From: Iris pallida | Taxonomy: Eukaryota; Streptophyta; Magnoliopsida; Asparagales; Iridaceae | DNA: 64,000 nt | Assembly (NCBI GenBank): GCA_029216955.1 | Contig: JANAVB010033217.1 | Coordinates: forward strand, 925,640 to 989,639 | Direction: 5' to 3' | Shown here: positions 52,286 through 63,855 of the stretch, one piece after another | How positions within the stretch are numbered: position 1 is the first letter of the stretch | Layout: each line of letters begins with the position of its first letter | Translations under genes and position numbers: made by a program | Notes under the pieces: generated by a model | What the model was told of the DNA's origin: nothing | What the model saw: only the letters and a program-made list of their open reading frames with translations | Database searches by the model: none

Positions 52286-53182
52286 AATTTATGCAAGTTT
52301 TTCTCATTCATGATAATGTAAGGATAGAACATGATAGTGGCCCATTGTGGCGCACTCTTAACAAGTAACAAGTAACATGACATGATAGTGGCCCGTTGTG
52401 GCGCACTCTTAACAAGTAATCTTGACACGATAATGACCTGATTGTGACCCGTCGTGGCGCACTCTTGACAAGTAAACCTGACATGTAATCTTGAATGCTG
52501 TTGCGACGGTTATTTTGACATGCTGAGTAATAACTCGTCTTGACACCTTGGGTGATTGTTCTTGAATATGCTTGTATAAGCTACCAGTCTCGTCTCGCAT
52601 CATGTCTAGGACTTGCATCCCTGGTTACCACGGTCAGGGATTCATGCTGAATCTTACTAGGCTAATTACTAGATTGATCAAAGTAGCTCATATAGAGAGG
52701 TGTTTCCAGTTGCAAGCGATCCCGTTATCCCGACCACACCTGATGGACTTGTAGCCTGCCGATGAGTAGGGCACATTTCCAGCCCACTGTCATGTGGGGC
52801 AATTCTTGAAACAAGTAATATGCACACTGTCATGTGTTGCACTCAAAGTAACATGATTGACAAATTCTAGGATTGATCATGTATGACTGAAACTCTTGCT
52901 AGTCCTCGTATTTTGTACGACTAGCTTCGTGATCATCTGTATATGAAATGTATGGGATGCTTTACTATGGAATATCTGATGGTCTAACATCTTGTAACTA
53001 TTATTACTTGCTTGAGATTGAGACACTAGGCTTGTTCTTAACCATAAGAGACTGATGGCTTGTAGATAAACCCTCATACATCTAGACAGCCGTGACCGTA
53101 TATCGAGGTGGATTACACTTCTATATACGTAGCTGGCTGTGTCTGTCCCCCACTCTTCAGTATTCTGGTTCTGGGGCGTGAC
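52286..53182 (+). mobile_element. G1 3' LTR, second part
   Basis: It resumes at 'tttatgcaagtttttctcatt.atgataatgtaagg', equivalent to 970-1020 of the first LTR, and ends TGGGGCGTGAC at 53182 (final A changed). A 'tagtggcccgttgtggcgcactcttaacaagtaa' unit is repeated two to three times at 52333-52475. The equivalent of positions ~330-970 of the first LTR is absent. Confidence 0.8.
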
Positions 53183-53311
53183 GGATAGTAACGCCTTAAG
53201 GCACGAAGTGAAAGTCCTTAAGGCATGCCATTATAATCAAGGAGGATGGCCCAATTATCTTTATACACGATCATAACCGACTAACAAGTTCAACTACCAT
53301 GGCCCGTTTAC
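53183..53311. other. Short unassigned flank between G1 and CACTA-1
   Basis: It is 129 bases of unique-looking DNA with a small repeat of 'ccttaaggca'. No gene or element is recognised. Confidence 0.5.
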
Positions 53312-53830
53312 CCCTACAAAAATATTGGTATTTAGCGACGGAAATTTCCGTCGCTAAATACGTATTTTCCGTTACTAAATTCGTTTACCGACGGATTACC
53401 GACGGAAACTGGACGTCGATAAACATGACATCGCTACAACAAATACGTCGGTAATCCGTCGCTATAGCGACTTATTACCGACGGAATCACCAACTAAATA
53501 TAGCGATGGATTAGCGATGAACTATAAACATCGACAAACACATCGACATATTAGCGACGAATTACCGACATTTTTTAGGGAGCCAAAATACCAAATTTTT
53601 CTGAAGCTCAGCGACAAAAATTTTCGTCGCTGACTCGTCTGATATGCTTTTTGTGTCAGACAGAAAGTAGCGACGGAAATTTTCGTCACTAAACCGTCGC
53701 TAACCCGAAAATATTTCTAAATTTCCGTCGCTAATTAGTCGGTAGTCAGTCGCTAACCTGGAAGTTTTCCAGACTTTCGTCGCTAATCCGTCGCTGGTTA
53801 GTCGCTAAATTTCTCATTATTGCCAGGCAA
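53312..53830. repeat. Subterminal repeats of CACTA-1
   Basis: Many short motifs of the type TAGCGACGGA and TTCCGTCGCTAA lie in both orientations, the presumed transposase-binding region. It shares the motif set with 3685-4010 and, more loosely, 61835-62310. Confidence 0.8.
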
Positions 53831-54086
53831 TATTGTTCCAGCTTTGCTCAAAACTGTGAATATAGATATACATTACTCAAATGATATACATTAAATAAAA
53901 CCCTAATATATACAAAAATTAACCCAAGCACCAATATATACATTACTTTGAACTCCAATTGCCTATCCAAACAACTCAAACAGATACAAACTCGTCCAGT
54001 AGTCACAATATAGTACATATACACAAATATTTTCAACAGTACATAAACTTATCGATCAAAACCCTAAAGTTTATACAAACTCATCG
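53831..54086. other. CACTA-1 DNA between subterminal repeats and ORF2
   Basis: The AT-rich sequence probably is the 3' untranslated region of the minus-strand ORF2. Nothing else is recognised. Confidence 0.5.
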
Positions 54087-55666
54087 TTAAATACAACAAA
54101 AAAAACAAAAATCAAACTGACGGTGGAGGAGGTGGCGGGACATAGCCAGCCGTCCGCATGCATATAACTGTCCCATGACCAAAGTGACGATCCATTGTAC
54201 GTCCTGGGCAGGAACTTTTGGAAGAGTCGGCGGTACGACAAGTGGCACTGTGGTCGGAGGAGGAGCCGATGTAGCAGGCGCTGTGGTCGGAGGAGCAGTC
54301 GTTGTCGGAGGCACTGAGGTCGAAGCTGGAGCCGGTGCAGTGGCAGCAGGAATCAGACCTGCTGTGCTTAGAACTCCGCTTATCTGGCTCACCTGATCCT
54401 GTAGGCCCACCAAAATCTGTGTAATTTGTCGCAAAATATAGGTGACGGCAGTATCGTCGGTCTGTGGAGGTGGAGGTGAAGATAGAGGAGCTCAGGAATA
54501 AACGGATGGCTGGGATGCCAACGATCCGGTACCGTACATGTTGCCCCCTTTTCCTCTACCGACGGCTTGTATCCACAAGTTGTTCCTCACAGCCGGCGTT
54601 GGTAGCTGACTTGTCCCAGCTCCCCCCTCGGTAGTCCTTCCCTCACCGACTCGACTCTCTAAAGTCTTATACGTCTCCTATATTTATATCGGTAAATAGA
54701 TTTAGAGTTAATATTGGTATTTTAGTTACTATTAAGTATTATTATGGTTACGTTCTCGTACGTCTCCTAAACTATTCTTTGATTTATAATGCTACTAAGG
54801 GTTATGATTCATAAATATAGTTAAGTACGTAAAGACAAAGAATAAATGTAATTAGATATAGGACTTGGAAAACTTACATAGGGTTTGGTCGCCTGATCAT
54901 CTACGAGCTTTCCATCCTTCTTTCGCTTATGCGTATGCTCAAAAGCTTTAGGAAAGTCCACGGCATTCGGGTCTCCGCCTCCCCTGGCGACCTCCTCGCA
55001 CTGTAACAATTAAACATCAACTTATAACTAAACATTAAAATTAAACAATCAAAGAAATAACAAATAAGAATACTCACCAGCCGTTGATAATGCTCTAAAA
55101 TTGGGATGGATCCACCCGTGTGGTGACCACCCTTAGCACGAGAAGCCTTTGCCTTCTCACACTTAGCCTTATAGGCCGGAGTGTCCATCTTCTTCTTCAT
55201 CTCCTCCCAGAATTCCTCATTTAACCACTTCTTACGAAGAGCACTATTTAGTAGAGCCAATACCATCTGGTCGTTGACCATATCCCTCAACCTCTTGCTG
55301 ACGACGGACTTGTAGCACTTCCGTATTGCTTGATCTCTGTGCGTCGGTCACTAGTTCAACTTCTGCAAATAAGGACAAATAAAAACAAATGAGCAAATAT
55401 TGGAGTATATGTTGTAAACAAAGACGATATTATTTAGACACACCTCAAGCATCTCGAGCCAAATGAATCGTCTATCAAGTGGGATGTTCCCGAAGTTCAG
55501 ATAGGGACCATAAAATTGAAGATGCATCAACTCCCCCAAATCTCTACCAGCCTGGATCGAAAAGAACTTGGAATAAACAAAATAATATACAAATAGATAA
55601 TAAATAGAGTATGAATAAATGTGTCTACTAACACTTATATACTTACGTCGTTCCATCGGCCCACAG

Positions 55667-58438
55667 TGTAATGCCTGTGGTTCGTATTACGTATTTTGGA
55701 AATACGTGTACGTATTTTCTTGTATTGTTCCTTGTTTAGTTTTCTTGGCTTGGTTTAAACTCTCGGTTTGGGTTGGCTTGGTTTGGCCGGCTGGTTGCTT
55801 GGTCCATCATGGACCAAGGTGACCCCCCCTACCTACCACAACCCATGATATTTATTTCCCCACCAACCTTCTCTCTCCTCCATAACTCTCATTTATTTCT
55901 TCTTCTTCTTCTTCTTCCTTCCTCTCCACAACTCCCCAACCCTTTGGCAAGTGCAACTTGCTTCCACAAGAGAACTCATTTTATGGTTCCATTAGCTTCT
56001 TCTCATGATTCTAAGACACATTAGAACTTGTTATTTTCCATTTTTAGGCTTTAATTCTTGTAGATCTAGAGTTTTGCTATTTTCAGATTTTTGGTGTTTT
56101 GATCTATCAAACTTGCTTGTTTTCAAGTTTTGATGGTTCCATGTTTTAGAGAATTTCGTTCTACCCAATTTTGACCTTTGGAAAGTTGGATTCGGACTTG
56201 TTTTGACCAAGTTATGAGCATTTGGAGTTTTGGGTTCCATCCATGGAGCCCTTGCTGTTCTTGTTGTTCTTGTCCTTTGGAGAAGACAGTGAGCAGTGTG
56301 CTAGCTTTTAGCTTCACTGCCCTGTGTATGCTGCTCTTTAGCGAGCGTATGCTGCCTTGTGTACGCTGCTCTTTAGCGAGCGTATGCTGTCCTGTGTACG
56401 CTGCTCTTTAGCGAGCGTATGCTGCCCTGTGTACGCTGCTCTTTAGCGAGCGTACGCTGCCTTCGGTACGCTGACTTGAGCGTATGCTGCCCTGAGCGTA
56501 CGCTAGCGTGAGCGTGCCCTAGACCCTTTCGTACGCTAGCTCAAGCATACGCAGACTTGAGCGTACGCTAGCTTGAGCGTACGCTGACCTGTAGTTCGAG
56601 CGTGCCCTTGTGTACGTTGACCCTTGCGTACGCTTCCCATTGGAGGTGTATGGATCCTTTGGTACGCTGGCTTGAGCGTACGCTAGCCTATCTTGTCACC
56701 CTGGTTCAACCCGAGAGCCTTGTGACCCCCATACGCTGCCTTTTGGGAGCGTATGCTTGCCTGGGCGTACGCTAGCCTGAGCGTAGCCTGGATTGAGAGT
56801 AGCCTGATTACCCTTGATCTTTTATAGCCCTGTAATGTTGATATTTATTTAGGTATTTTACGTCCATTTTATATCCTTACGCATTTTTTCCTGAACTTGA
56901 TAATCATGAATTTACTTGATATGCTTGGAATTGATAATTGAGCACAACCTGATAGTGACCCGTAGTGGTGCACTCCTGACATGAGTAACCTGACATGACC
57001 TGATAGTGGCCCGTCGTGGCGCACTCCTGACAAGTACACTTGGCATGATAACCTGACATGGTTTTCTTGATAGCTGTTGCGACGGCTACCTGACATGACA
57101 TGACCTGTATAATAACCTAGACACCATGGGCGATTGTGCTTGTACAAATAAACCAGTCCTGTCTTGCATCATGTCTAGGAGGGGACTCCTGAGTACCACG
57201 GTCAGGAGTACCTACTAAAATGGACTTAGGTTAACTACTAGATTAATACATTAGTCATGAAGAGATTTTCCAGCTACAGGCAATCCCGTTACCTGGGCAC
57301 GCATTGGGATCTGTAGCCTGCCGTCGAGTAGGGCACATTTCCAGCACACTGTCATGTGTTGCACCCTTCAAGCTACCTAAGGGTACATTTGTTTCCTGGA
57401 CGATGTACCCACCTGAATTTAACTCTAATCTTTTAACCCGGGGAACCTGGATGGTCTGCAGGGCTTGTGGCTGTGGAATAATCTCACTGCATCTTGTTAG
57501 TAATTAGGCTTGTGACAACCCTAGTTAGTTAAAGTATCAAGCCATAATTCTTGCTTGGCCGTGAAATGATTGGATGGAGTCTAACCAGTCTAGTCTTGCC
57601 CTGATCCTGTTCCAGATTATTGAATGACCAGAATGCTTGTATTTATTTTACCGATAAATGGTGAGAAACCAAGCTCCGTTCAGACGAAGGGTTACAACCC
57701 CGGTCCTTGTTTGGTTTACGAGTTGTAACCTGGCTATCTGAATAGTTCCATGGTTATCTCGTCGTATATCATCCTGATATGTTTCCTTTTATTCCAGTCC
57801 TTATTTTTATTTATATTTATATTCCTGTGTTGATTGCTGGTTTTAGTTCTTAAGTGAAGCCTCCTTTGTGGCACTTGCTCTTTATGGGGTCTGACCCAGC
57901 TGGTTTTGTATGGCCAGATTTCGGAGCAGCTCCAGAGGATCTACCGACCTTCCAGCCAGATGGTGGCCACTAGACGGAACCCTGGCAACGAGTGGATTAT
58001 TTTTGGCTCTCCCACTCTATTGTAAAAAATATTCTTTTGGGGCGTTTAGCCGACGAGCACCTGTTTAGCTCGATTGCACTTTACTTACTGTCTGCCTACG
58101 GGCTGTAACATGATTAACAGATCCTAGGGTTGATCATGTATGACTAAACTCTTGCTAGTCCTAACATTTTGTAACGACTAGCTTCATGATCAGCTGAATA
58201 TGTAATATTTGGGACGCCTTATCATTGTATATTTAATGATCATACATCTTGTAACATTTACTTACTTGCTTGTGATTGAGACACTAGGCTTGTTCATGAC
58301 CATAGGAGACTGTTGGCTTGTAGTAAACCCTCATGTATCTAGACAGCCGTGACCGTATAGCGAGATGGAATCTATTTCATATACGTAGCTGGCTATGTCT
58401 GCCCCCGCTCTCCAGTATTCTGGTTCTGGGGCGTGACA
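55667..58438 (+). mobile_element. Solo LTR of the G1 family
   Basis: TGTAATGCC to GGGGCGTGACA, 2772 bp, is flanked by the perfect 5-bp duplication CACAG (55662-55666, 58439-58443). There is no internal region. It matches the LTRs at 1-2869 and 35315-53182. It probably arose by recombination between two LTRs. It lies inside an exon of CACTA-1 ORF2. Confidence 0.93.
56290..56790. repeat. AGCGTACGCT-type minisatellite in the solo LTR
   Basis: There are many variants of GAGCGTACGCTG/GTACGCTGCTCTTTAGC, with unit periods of roughly 33 bp on the left and 20-25 bp on the right. The core AGCGTACGCT is a perfect palindrome. It occupies the LTR interval that in the first LTR holds the CAGCCGCAT array. 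Confidence 0.8.
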
Positions 58439-58814
58439 CACAGCTCAGGGCGAATGATGTTGGCTGGCCGCTCTAGCAGAGTAGGAGGGTCTACAAATCC
58501 TGGTCGACGCATGTACACTCCACGGACGACCAAAAGGCCAAGATATGGGTTCGCTGAAGTAGGAGCGATAGGTGTAGTCTCTGACGTAGAAGACGGAGAT
58601 CAGCCATCCTCCTCATCAACCAAATCGTCCTCGCTAACACCTCTGCGATCTGCAGTCGGAGTACTAGGAGGAGTAGAAGCAGGAGGGCTGGTCGACCCAG
58701 ATCCTCGAAGTCGACGTGTATGGCCTCGTCCCGCCATATGTAAATCTGAAAGAAATAAAAAAAATAATGTGATGACACAAATAATCAATACAAATAAAAT
58801 AGGTAATACATATT

Positions 58815-60096
58815 AATCTTTTTCATCGCTCTCATCTGAAAGTTCTGCTCCATCGATATATCATACGTCTGAACGTCGAACTGTCACAATTGTTTCAACT
58901 CGTCCACCAATTGCTCAAGTAGATATCGATGTTCTTCTTTAAATTTTTTGGACCGGGTATGATAAGTGTCAAGAACATATAAGGAGTCTTCATGCACATC
59001 CACGGTAGTAGATTGTAAGGGATCAAAATTACCGGCCAACAAGAGTACTGAGCCTCCGACTGTCCAAAAGGAGTGAATCCATCAGAACATAAAGCCAGTC
59101 GAACACTCCTAGGCTCCGCAGCAAATCCAGGATGACATCGATCAAAATGCTTCCATGCCTCTCCATCGGATGGATGAGATAATTCATTTTAATCTATCTT
59201 CCGCTCTTTACTATGCCATGTCATATGTTCTGCAGTATTCGAGGACATATACATCCTCTGTAGTCTCTTTGTGATCGACAAAAACTGCATGTATTTGTAG
59301 GGGCGCAACCTTGCTCGGGCAGTTGATTTTTCTTTGCCCCGAATGGGCTTATACCGGTCCTCATGACAGAAAATATATTTGTCTTTATCATTATTCTCCT
59401 TGTACTACAAACATACAGTCATTTCGACAACAATCTATCTTTTATAGCCTAATCCGAGTTTTCATATCATCATCTTCGACTTGTAAAAGTTTTCTGGCAA
59501 GTCCTTCGCTCCTTTTGGCAGCAACTCTCTAATAAATTGAATTATCCGGTCGTAGCATTCTTACGGTAAGTTAAAATTATACTTGAGGTTCAACAACCGC
59601 ATCACCACAGACAGGACAGAATGAGAATCAAAACCCGTATATGACGGATTATCGGCATGGTTGAACATATCATATGACTCCATTGCAACAGGATTCGGAT
59701 CCTCCAGATCAAAACTTGGACTGGCACAAGCCGCATCAAATACCAACTCACGTGCCAAGTTTCGATGGCGATATTGGAAGTGGTCTCCAAGAGTGGGGTC
59801 TCCCACCTCCGTATTGAAAGAGGACTGATATTGCTGAACCAAAGGTTCTCCTTGAGTCGTCCACTCATTATAGTTTGGTACGAAATCCTTCTTGTAGAGG
59901 TGCTCTCTCACGAGATCTACCTCTCTGAATGGTATATTACAAAACCATTTATGAGCCTTCCGTTCATAAAATAAGGTTGGCTACTGGCGTATCTCAAAAA
60001 TTCCTCGACGTCCGCTTTGAAATCATCCATCAAACCAATCTTGCTCTCATGTTGCCGATTGTACATCCACGAATGGTTAACTAAGTATCGACTCAT
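58815..60096 (-). pseudogene. CACTA-1 TNP2 transposase, N-terminal two domains
   Basis: It starts at ATG 60096. The transposase-associated domain has WMYNRQ, then a shifted FCNIPFREVDLVREHLYKKDFVPNYNEWTTQGE. A linker follows, then the Transposase_21 beginning (LLPKGAKDLPENFYKSKM, NDCMF) and the strongly conserved ITKRLQRMYMSSNTAEHMTWH, LSHPSDGEAWKHFDRCHP, VRLALCSDGFTPFG and WPVILIPYNLPPWMCMKTPYMFLTLIIPGPK. After FQMRA the family core normally continues several hundred residues. Here it jumps to the ORF2 leader, so most of the catalytic part is deleted. Stops and shifts lie near 59945, 59560, 59450 and 59185. Confidence 0.88.
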
Positions 60097-60196
60097 TGCT
60101 CAAACCAATTCTGCACCAAGTAACATATATGTTGTAAATACGTCCCCCAAATTAATTTAGTACCTAATTGTTAACTTAGTATCGGCCTATCGGTTC

Positions 60197-61823
60197 TGTC
60201 ACGACCCGCACCCGAAGTAGGGGCACGAGCACGTGGGTACATCCAGCCTATGTCGTAGAATCGACGGTAGAACACTGTATAGGTCGTCTATAACATACAA
60301 CATCTAGACACGATATAAAGGTACCTGACATCTCCGCACGGAGGTATATAATGTCACAACTCAATCACAAGACATCTAAGGAAGATAACACAAAATATGA
60401 AAGATATGATAGAAAGAAAATAACAGAAAATAGATGCAAGATCCCACACAAGTTTTGATTTCAAAACATAACAGAAATCCCAAATAATATATATACTACA
60501 AGTCTGAAGTACTAGCTGAATCACAGTCCAGGCAAGCCTATCTAACTAGTCTAAGCAGATGGTGCGTCCTCTAAGAGCACCGGCTCCACGGGAATATCTA
60601 AGTCGTACTCGCCATCTATGTCGTAGCCATAGAAGGTCGAGCAGTCAGCCTCTAGATCATCTATAAACATCAATGGGGTTATCCTGTCAGGATATAAGCA
60701 TGCACAAACATTAACAGCAGTTCCATATGAATTGACAAATTCTATAAGAGACAATTATAATGAAAAATAAGATAAATTATCAAGACGAGATATATAAACT
60801 GGATATCATGTCATAGTATGAAATACAGGAATGTAGAATAAAACAGGGGTATATGATGTATAAATGTAAACATAAAATAGTTCCATGAGATATTAGAGCG
60901 TTATGTGATCGACTTGGGACACATGATCAGGCTATTCCATTTGGCCCAACTATCACAGAAAAATCTCAAGAAGGGTCAAGCCGGCCAACATGGAAAGCGA
61001 GCACAAGAAATAAGATCTCGCTACACCCAACGTGCGGTGAGGGTGACGCAAGCACAATAACAGTGACATGAGGGTATTGATCACATAATCTCTAATAACT
61101 CTCAATCTTCGAGTAGTATAATGGATCCGGACAGGTCACATCATGACACGGGATTCAAAAGCAGGGGGCCAGCCCACTCCCAAATTGGTGTCTATATAAG
61201 TACAAGAAAAATAAAATCGAACAATGTACCAATATACCAGAAAAGTCCAAGAATAACATCTCATGACAGGATCCGACATATACTAGTCCGTGAACCATCG
61301 TGTCGAAAATCAAGTAAGACACTACAACTAAATCGGATATAGTAGATATTAAGACAATAAAAACTATTAGTGAATGTACTCGCCTGTGGTCCTGAGCTGT
61401 CAGTGAGAGTAGATGCGCAGAGTGATATCACAGACCTAAAGATGAGATATCACGAGTTAATTAGGGTTTGATAGTGAATGGCATGATATTCTAGTTATGT
61501 TGTGCAATCTAGGTCAATCTTAGTCAAGATAAGTCAAACTAAGTCAAACTAGGTCACACTACGTCAAACTAGGTAAAACAAAGTCAAACTAGGTCAAGTG
61601 TTGACTTATAGTTGACTTTTGGTCAACTGGTTAACTCTGGTCAACTCCTAGTCTCATCTAGGTCAAACTATGCTGATGGTTTACTTACAGTTGACTTTTG
61701 GTCAACTGGTCAACTCTGGTTAAGTTATAGTCAATTCTAGGCCAAGTGTTGACTTTTGGTTGACTTGAGTCAAAACAGTCAAACTCGGTCAACCGGGGTC
61801 AACACTGGACTAAGTATCCTATT
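60197..61823 (-). mobile_element. B-like LTR (B') inserted in CACTA-1
   Basis: It starts TGTCACGACCCGCACCC at 60197 and follows the B LTR ('ggggcacgagcacgtgggtac', 'ttatcctgtcaggata', 'tgagatattagagcgttatgtgatc'). It diverges after 61400. CACTA-2 interrupts it at 61824, so the other end is not seen. The left flank GGTTC is a candidate half of the target duplication. Confidence 0.75.
61508..61805. promoter_or_regulatory. W-box (TTGAC/GTCAA) cluster in the B' LTR
   Basis: By hand count there are about 22 TTGAC or GTCAA cores in 300 bp, most preceded by A or G as in the WRKY site TTGAC[C/T]. It is partly a tandem array (GGTCAACTGG, GTTGACTTTTG). It could be a WRKY-responsive LTR segment or simply a decayed minisatellite. 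Confidence 0.5.
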
Positions 61824-62310
61824 CACTACCAAAATCTGTCGAATTAGCGACGCCGGAGAACGTCGCTAAAATAGGCAGATACGTCGCTAAATCGTATTGG
61901 CGACGTAATTAGCGACGTTTCGACGTAGTCGCGATTTACCTAGTCGCTAAACACCAAAACGTCGTAATACGTCGCTATTGCGACGACAATTAGCGACGAA
62001 GGCGCGTCGCTGATATAGCGACGTACAACGACTGCCTTTACCGACGTCACCGAGCGACATTGTTGCGATGCCCATTACAACCATGCTGACCTGGTATATC
62101 AGGACATTAGCGATGTTCTACGACGTCGGCACGTCGCTATATTACCGACACATAGCGACGTATTGGCGACGTCTATAGCTAAATGACAAATTTTGCAGTC
62201 AGCACGGTAGCGACGTTTAGCGACGATCAGCGATATGATGACACATATTTAGCGACGTTTCGATACTTATTTAAAGATGTTCCTTTCATCGTTGGACGTC
62301 CCTGAATGTC
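61824..62310. repeat. Subterminal repeats of CACTA-2
   Basis: There are dense TAGCGACG/CGTCGCTA motifs in both orientations. The core is CGACGT where CACTA-0/1 have CGACGGA, so this is a related but separate subfamily. Confidence 0.8.
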
Positions 62311-62715
62311 GCTAAATTTGGAGAAAAAATTTAAAAAAATACAGCATTTGCAGCAGCACCTACAGCAGCATTTGCAGCAGTATTTACTGGCCAATACAAG
62401 CTCTGGAGCAACCCTCCCTAGAATTCCATGGGTTCGCAGACCCCTTCGGTGGAACACTCAACATCGGCTGATCAGGAGGAGCATCACGAACACAAAGTAT
62501 GAAACAATATGAAACACATATGAAACACAATCATGAACACATATGAAACATAATCACATCACTCAACGCAGATATTTGAAAAAAATTCAACAACAATGTC
62601 AAACAATATGAAACACAATCACGAACACAAAGTATCAAAAAATATAATACAATAACAATGTATGTAGAAACACATAAAAGACCCAACAATGGGCCATCAC
62701 ATAACAATATGTCGA
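62311..62715. repeat. CACTA-2 non-coding part with short repeats
   Basis: It has a GCAGCA-type trinucleotide stretch (62343-62388). It then has an array of 'tatgaaacacaatcacgaacacaa' variants (62460-62640). It is probably 3' untranslated DNA of the minus-strand gene. Confidence 0.6.
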
Positions 62716-63147
62716 CTACGGCTGATCAGGAGGAGCATCACCACTCCTGGAAAGAAGGTAAGCATACTGCTCCGGTGTAAGAACCATCGACAACGATGAA
62801 GGAGGAGGCAGTATAACCGTTGTAGAATGAGGCAGTGTAACCGCTGGAGAAGGAGGCAGTATAACTGCTGGAGATGGGTGCGTCCGCGTCTCCTCTAGTG
62901 CTAGCAGTCTGGCGCTGCATTGCTCTATGCAAGCCGCTATCCTAGTAATGGTGCCGTAAATGGACTCCTGCGTTCCTTGTACGTCCCTCACGGTGCGCTC
63001 GAGCTCGTCAAAGCATGGGGTGATCGACGCAGCGTCCCCTTGCGCCTGAGACCCTGGCTGCTCAGAAATCCTCCTCAGCATATCGTCGCACAGCTCAGCA
63101 ATCTGGCTGGCAATGGTATCCTCGACTCCAGGATTCGGTTGTAGCAT
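62716..63147 (-). pseudogene. CACTA-2 ORF2 C-terminal remnant
   Basis: The 143-residue frame has ELERTVRDVQGTQESIYGTIT (coiled-coil-like) and a proline/serine/valine-rich repeat ending LTPEQYAYLLSRSGDAPPDQP. It matches in position and style the C-terminus of CACTA-1 ORF2 (short helical segment plus Pro/Thr/Ala tract). It overlaps the TNP2 remnant in another phase, so a deletion has brought the two genes together. The homology is inferred, not aligned. Confidence 0.5.
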
Positions 63148-63680
63148 TCTTGAGACATGTTGAAATCTGATTTTATGCTCAACAGTCTTGTAATCACCTC
63201 CAACGGTGAATGGTCATCACAACCAGGATATAAAGGAGTCGTTGCATTCTCCAGCAACTCCATGAACTTTACAGCATCGGCATTCGGTGCCTCCTCACCT
63301 GCATATTGATTGTTCGGATCAAAACTAGGCCCCGCAACATTGAAAAACATGTTCATCCACCCTTGGTCGTAATCAGCATGCTCGTGGATGTCTACATAAG
63401 GCTCTACATAAGGCCCCGGCTCGGATTCTAAAGACACACGTTCTCCGTGTGCGGTCCACTGATAATAATTTGGTATGAAATCCCTCGAATACAAATGATA
63501 TGTCACATCCACTTCCGAATAATATTTTAAGTTGCGACACCTCACATATGGACACTTAATTTTTGTACGATCCATGTACTGAGGGAACGCCTTGGCAAAC
63601 TGCGGGAACTGTTGCACATCCTGTATAAATTTATTCCGTACACCACACATATCATCAAGATGACGATTGTACATCCACAA
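63130..63680 (-). pseudogene. CACTA-2 TNP2 N-terminal remnant (transposase-associated domain)
   Basis: The frame opens near 63680 with WMYNRHLDDMCGVRNKFIQDVQQFPQFAKAFPQYMDRTKIKCPYVRCRN and YHLYSRDFIPNYYQWTAHGE, a textbook transposase-associated domain with its Cys pair. It continues to LITRL-like VITRLLSIKSDFNMSQECYNR, where TNP2 normally goes on into Transposase_21. Here it runs into unrelated residues after the deletion point near 63135. It parallels CACTA-1 at 59561-60096. Confidence 0.85.
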
Positions 63681-63855
63681 ACGGTTCTGCAGATACTAAT
63701 TCATATCTATTTTAAGATAATTCTGCAAAGATTGACCCTCAATGTATAATTCATATACGTTTTGTAATTCCAGAAAAGAAACAAGTGTGAGAACGGATGG
63801 CTCAGAACACATTTTCGAAAGCAGGTAAAGTTGTGCTTTGGAAAAAGAACTTTTG
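63681..63855. other. Unassigned CACTA-2 DNA upstream of TNP2
   Basis: The AT-rich sequence is the likely 5' leader or intron of the minus-strand TNP2 gene. No motif is certain. Confidence 0.4.

Larger units (their letters stand above)
54087..58738 (-). pseudogene. CACTA-1 ORF2, Transposase_24 (Ptta/En/Spm) protein, five or more exons
   Basis: Proposed exons, read leftward, are 58738-58439 joined to 55666-55647 across the solo LTR, then 55551-55444, 55362-55078, 55000-54878 and 54677-54087. Donors are GTAAGT, GTGTGT, GTGAGT and GTAAGT and acceptors end in AG (for example TTGTTACAG). It encodes MAGRGHTRRLRG..., then WLNEEFWEEMKKKMDTPAYKA, KASRAKGGHHTGGS and FEHTHKRKKDGKLVDDQA, the plant Ptta/En/Spm signature, followed by a Pro/Thr/Ala-rich C-terminus. 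Stops at about 58602, 55352 and 54494 and a shift near the LTR joint make it a pseudogene. It would be a DNA-binding accessory transposition protein. Confidence 0.8.
53312..60196 (-). mobile_element. CACTA-1 (En/Spm) transposon, left 7 kb
   Basis: The left end CCCTACAAAAATATTGG is a one-base variant of CACTACAAAAATA. The 500 bp inward is packed with GCGACGGA/TCCGTCGC subterminal repeats. Minus-strand genes follow: a Transposase_24-type ORF2 (54087-58738) and a truncated TNP2 (58815-60096). A solo G1 LTR and a B-like LTR interrupt it. Its right end is not seen before the window edge. Confidence 0.85.
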
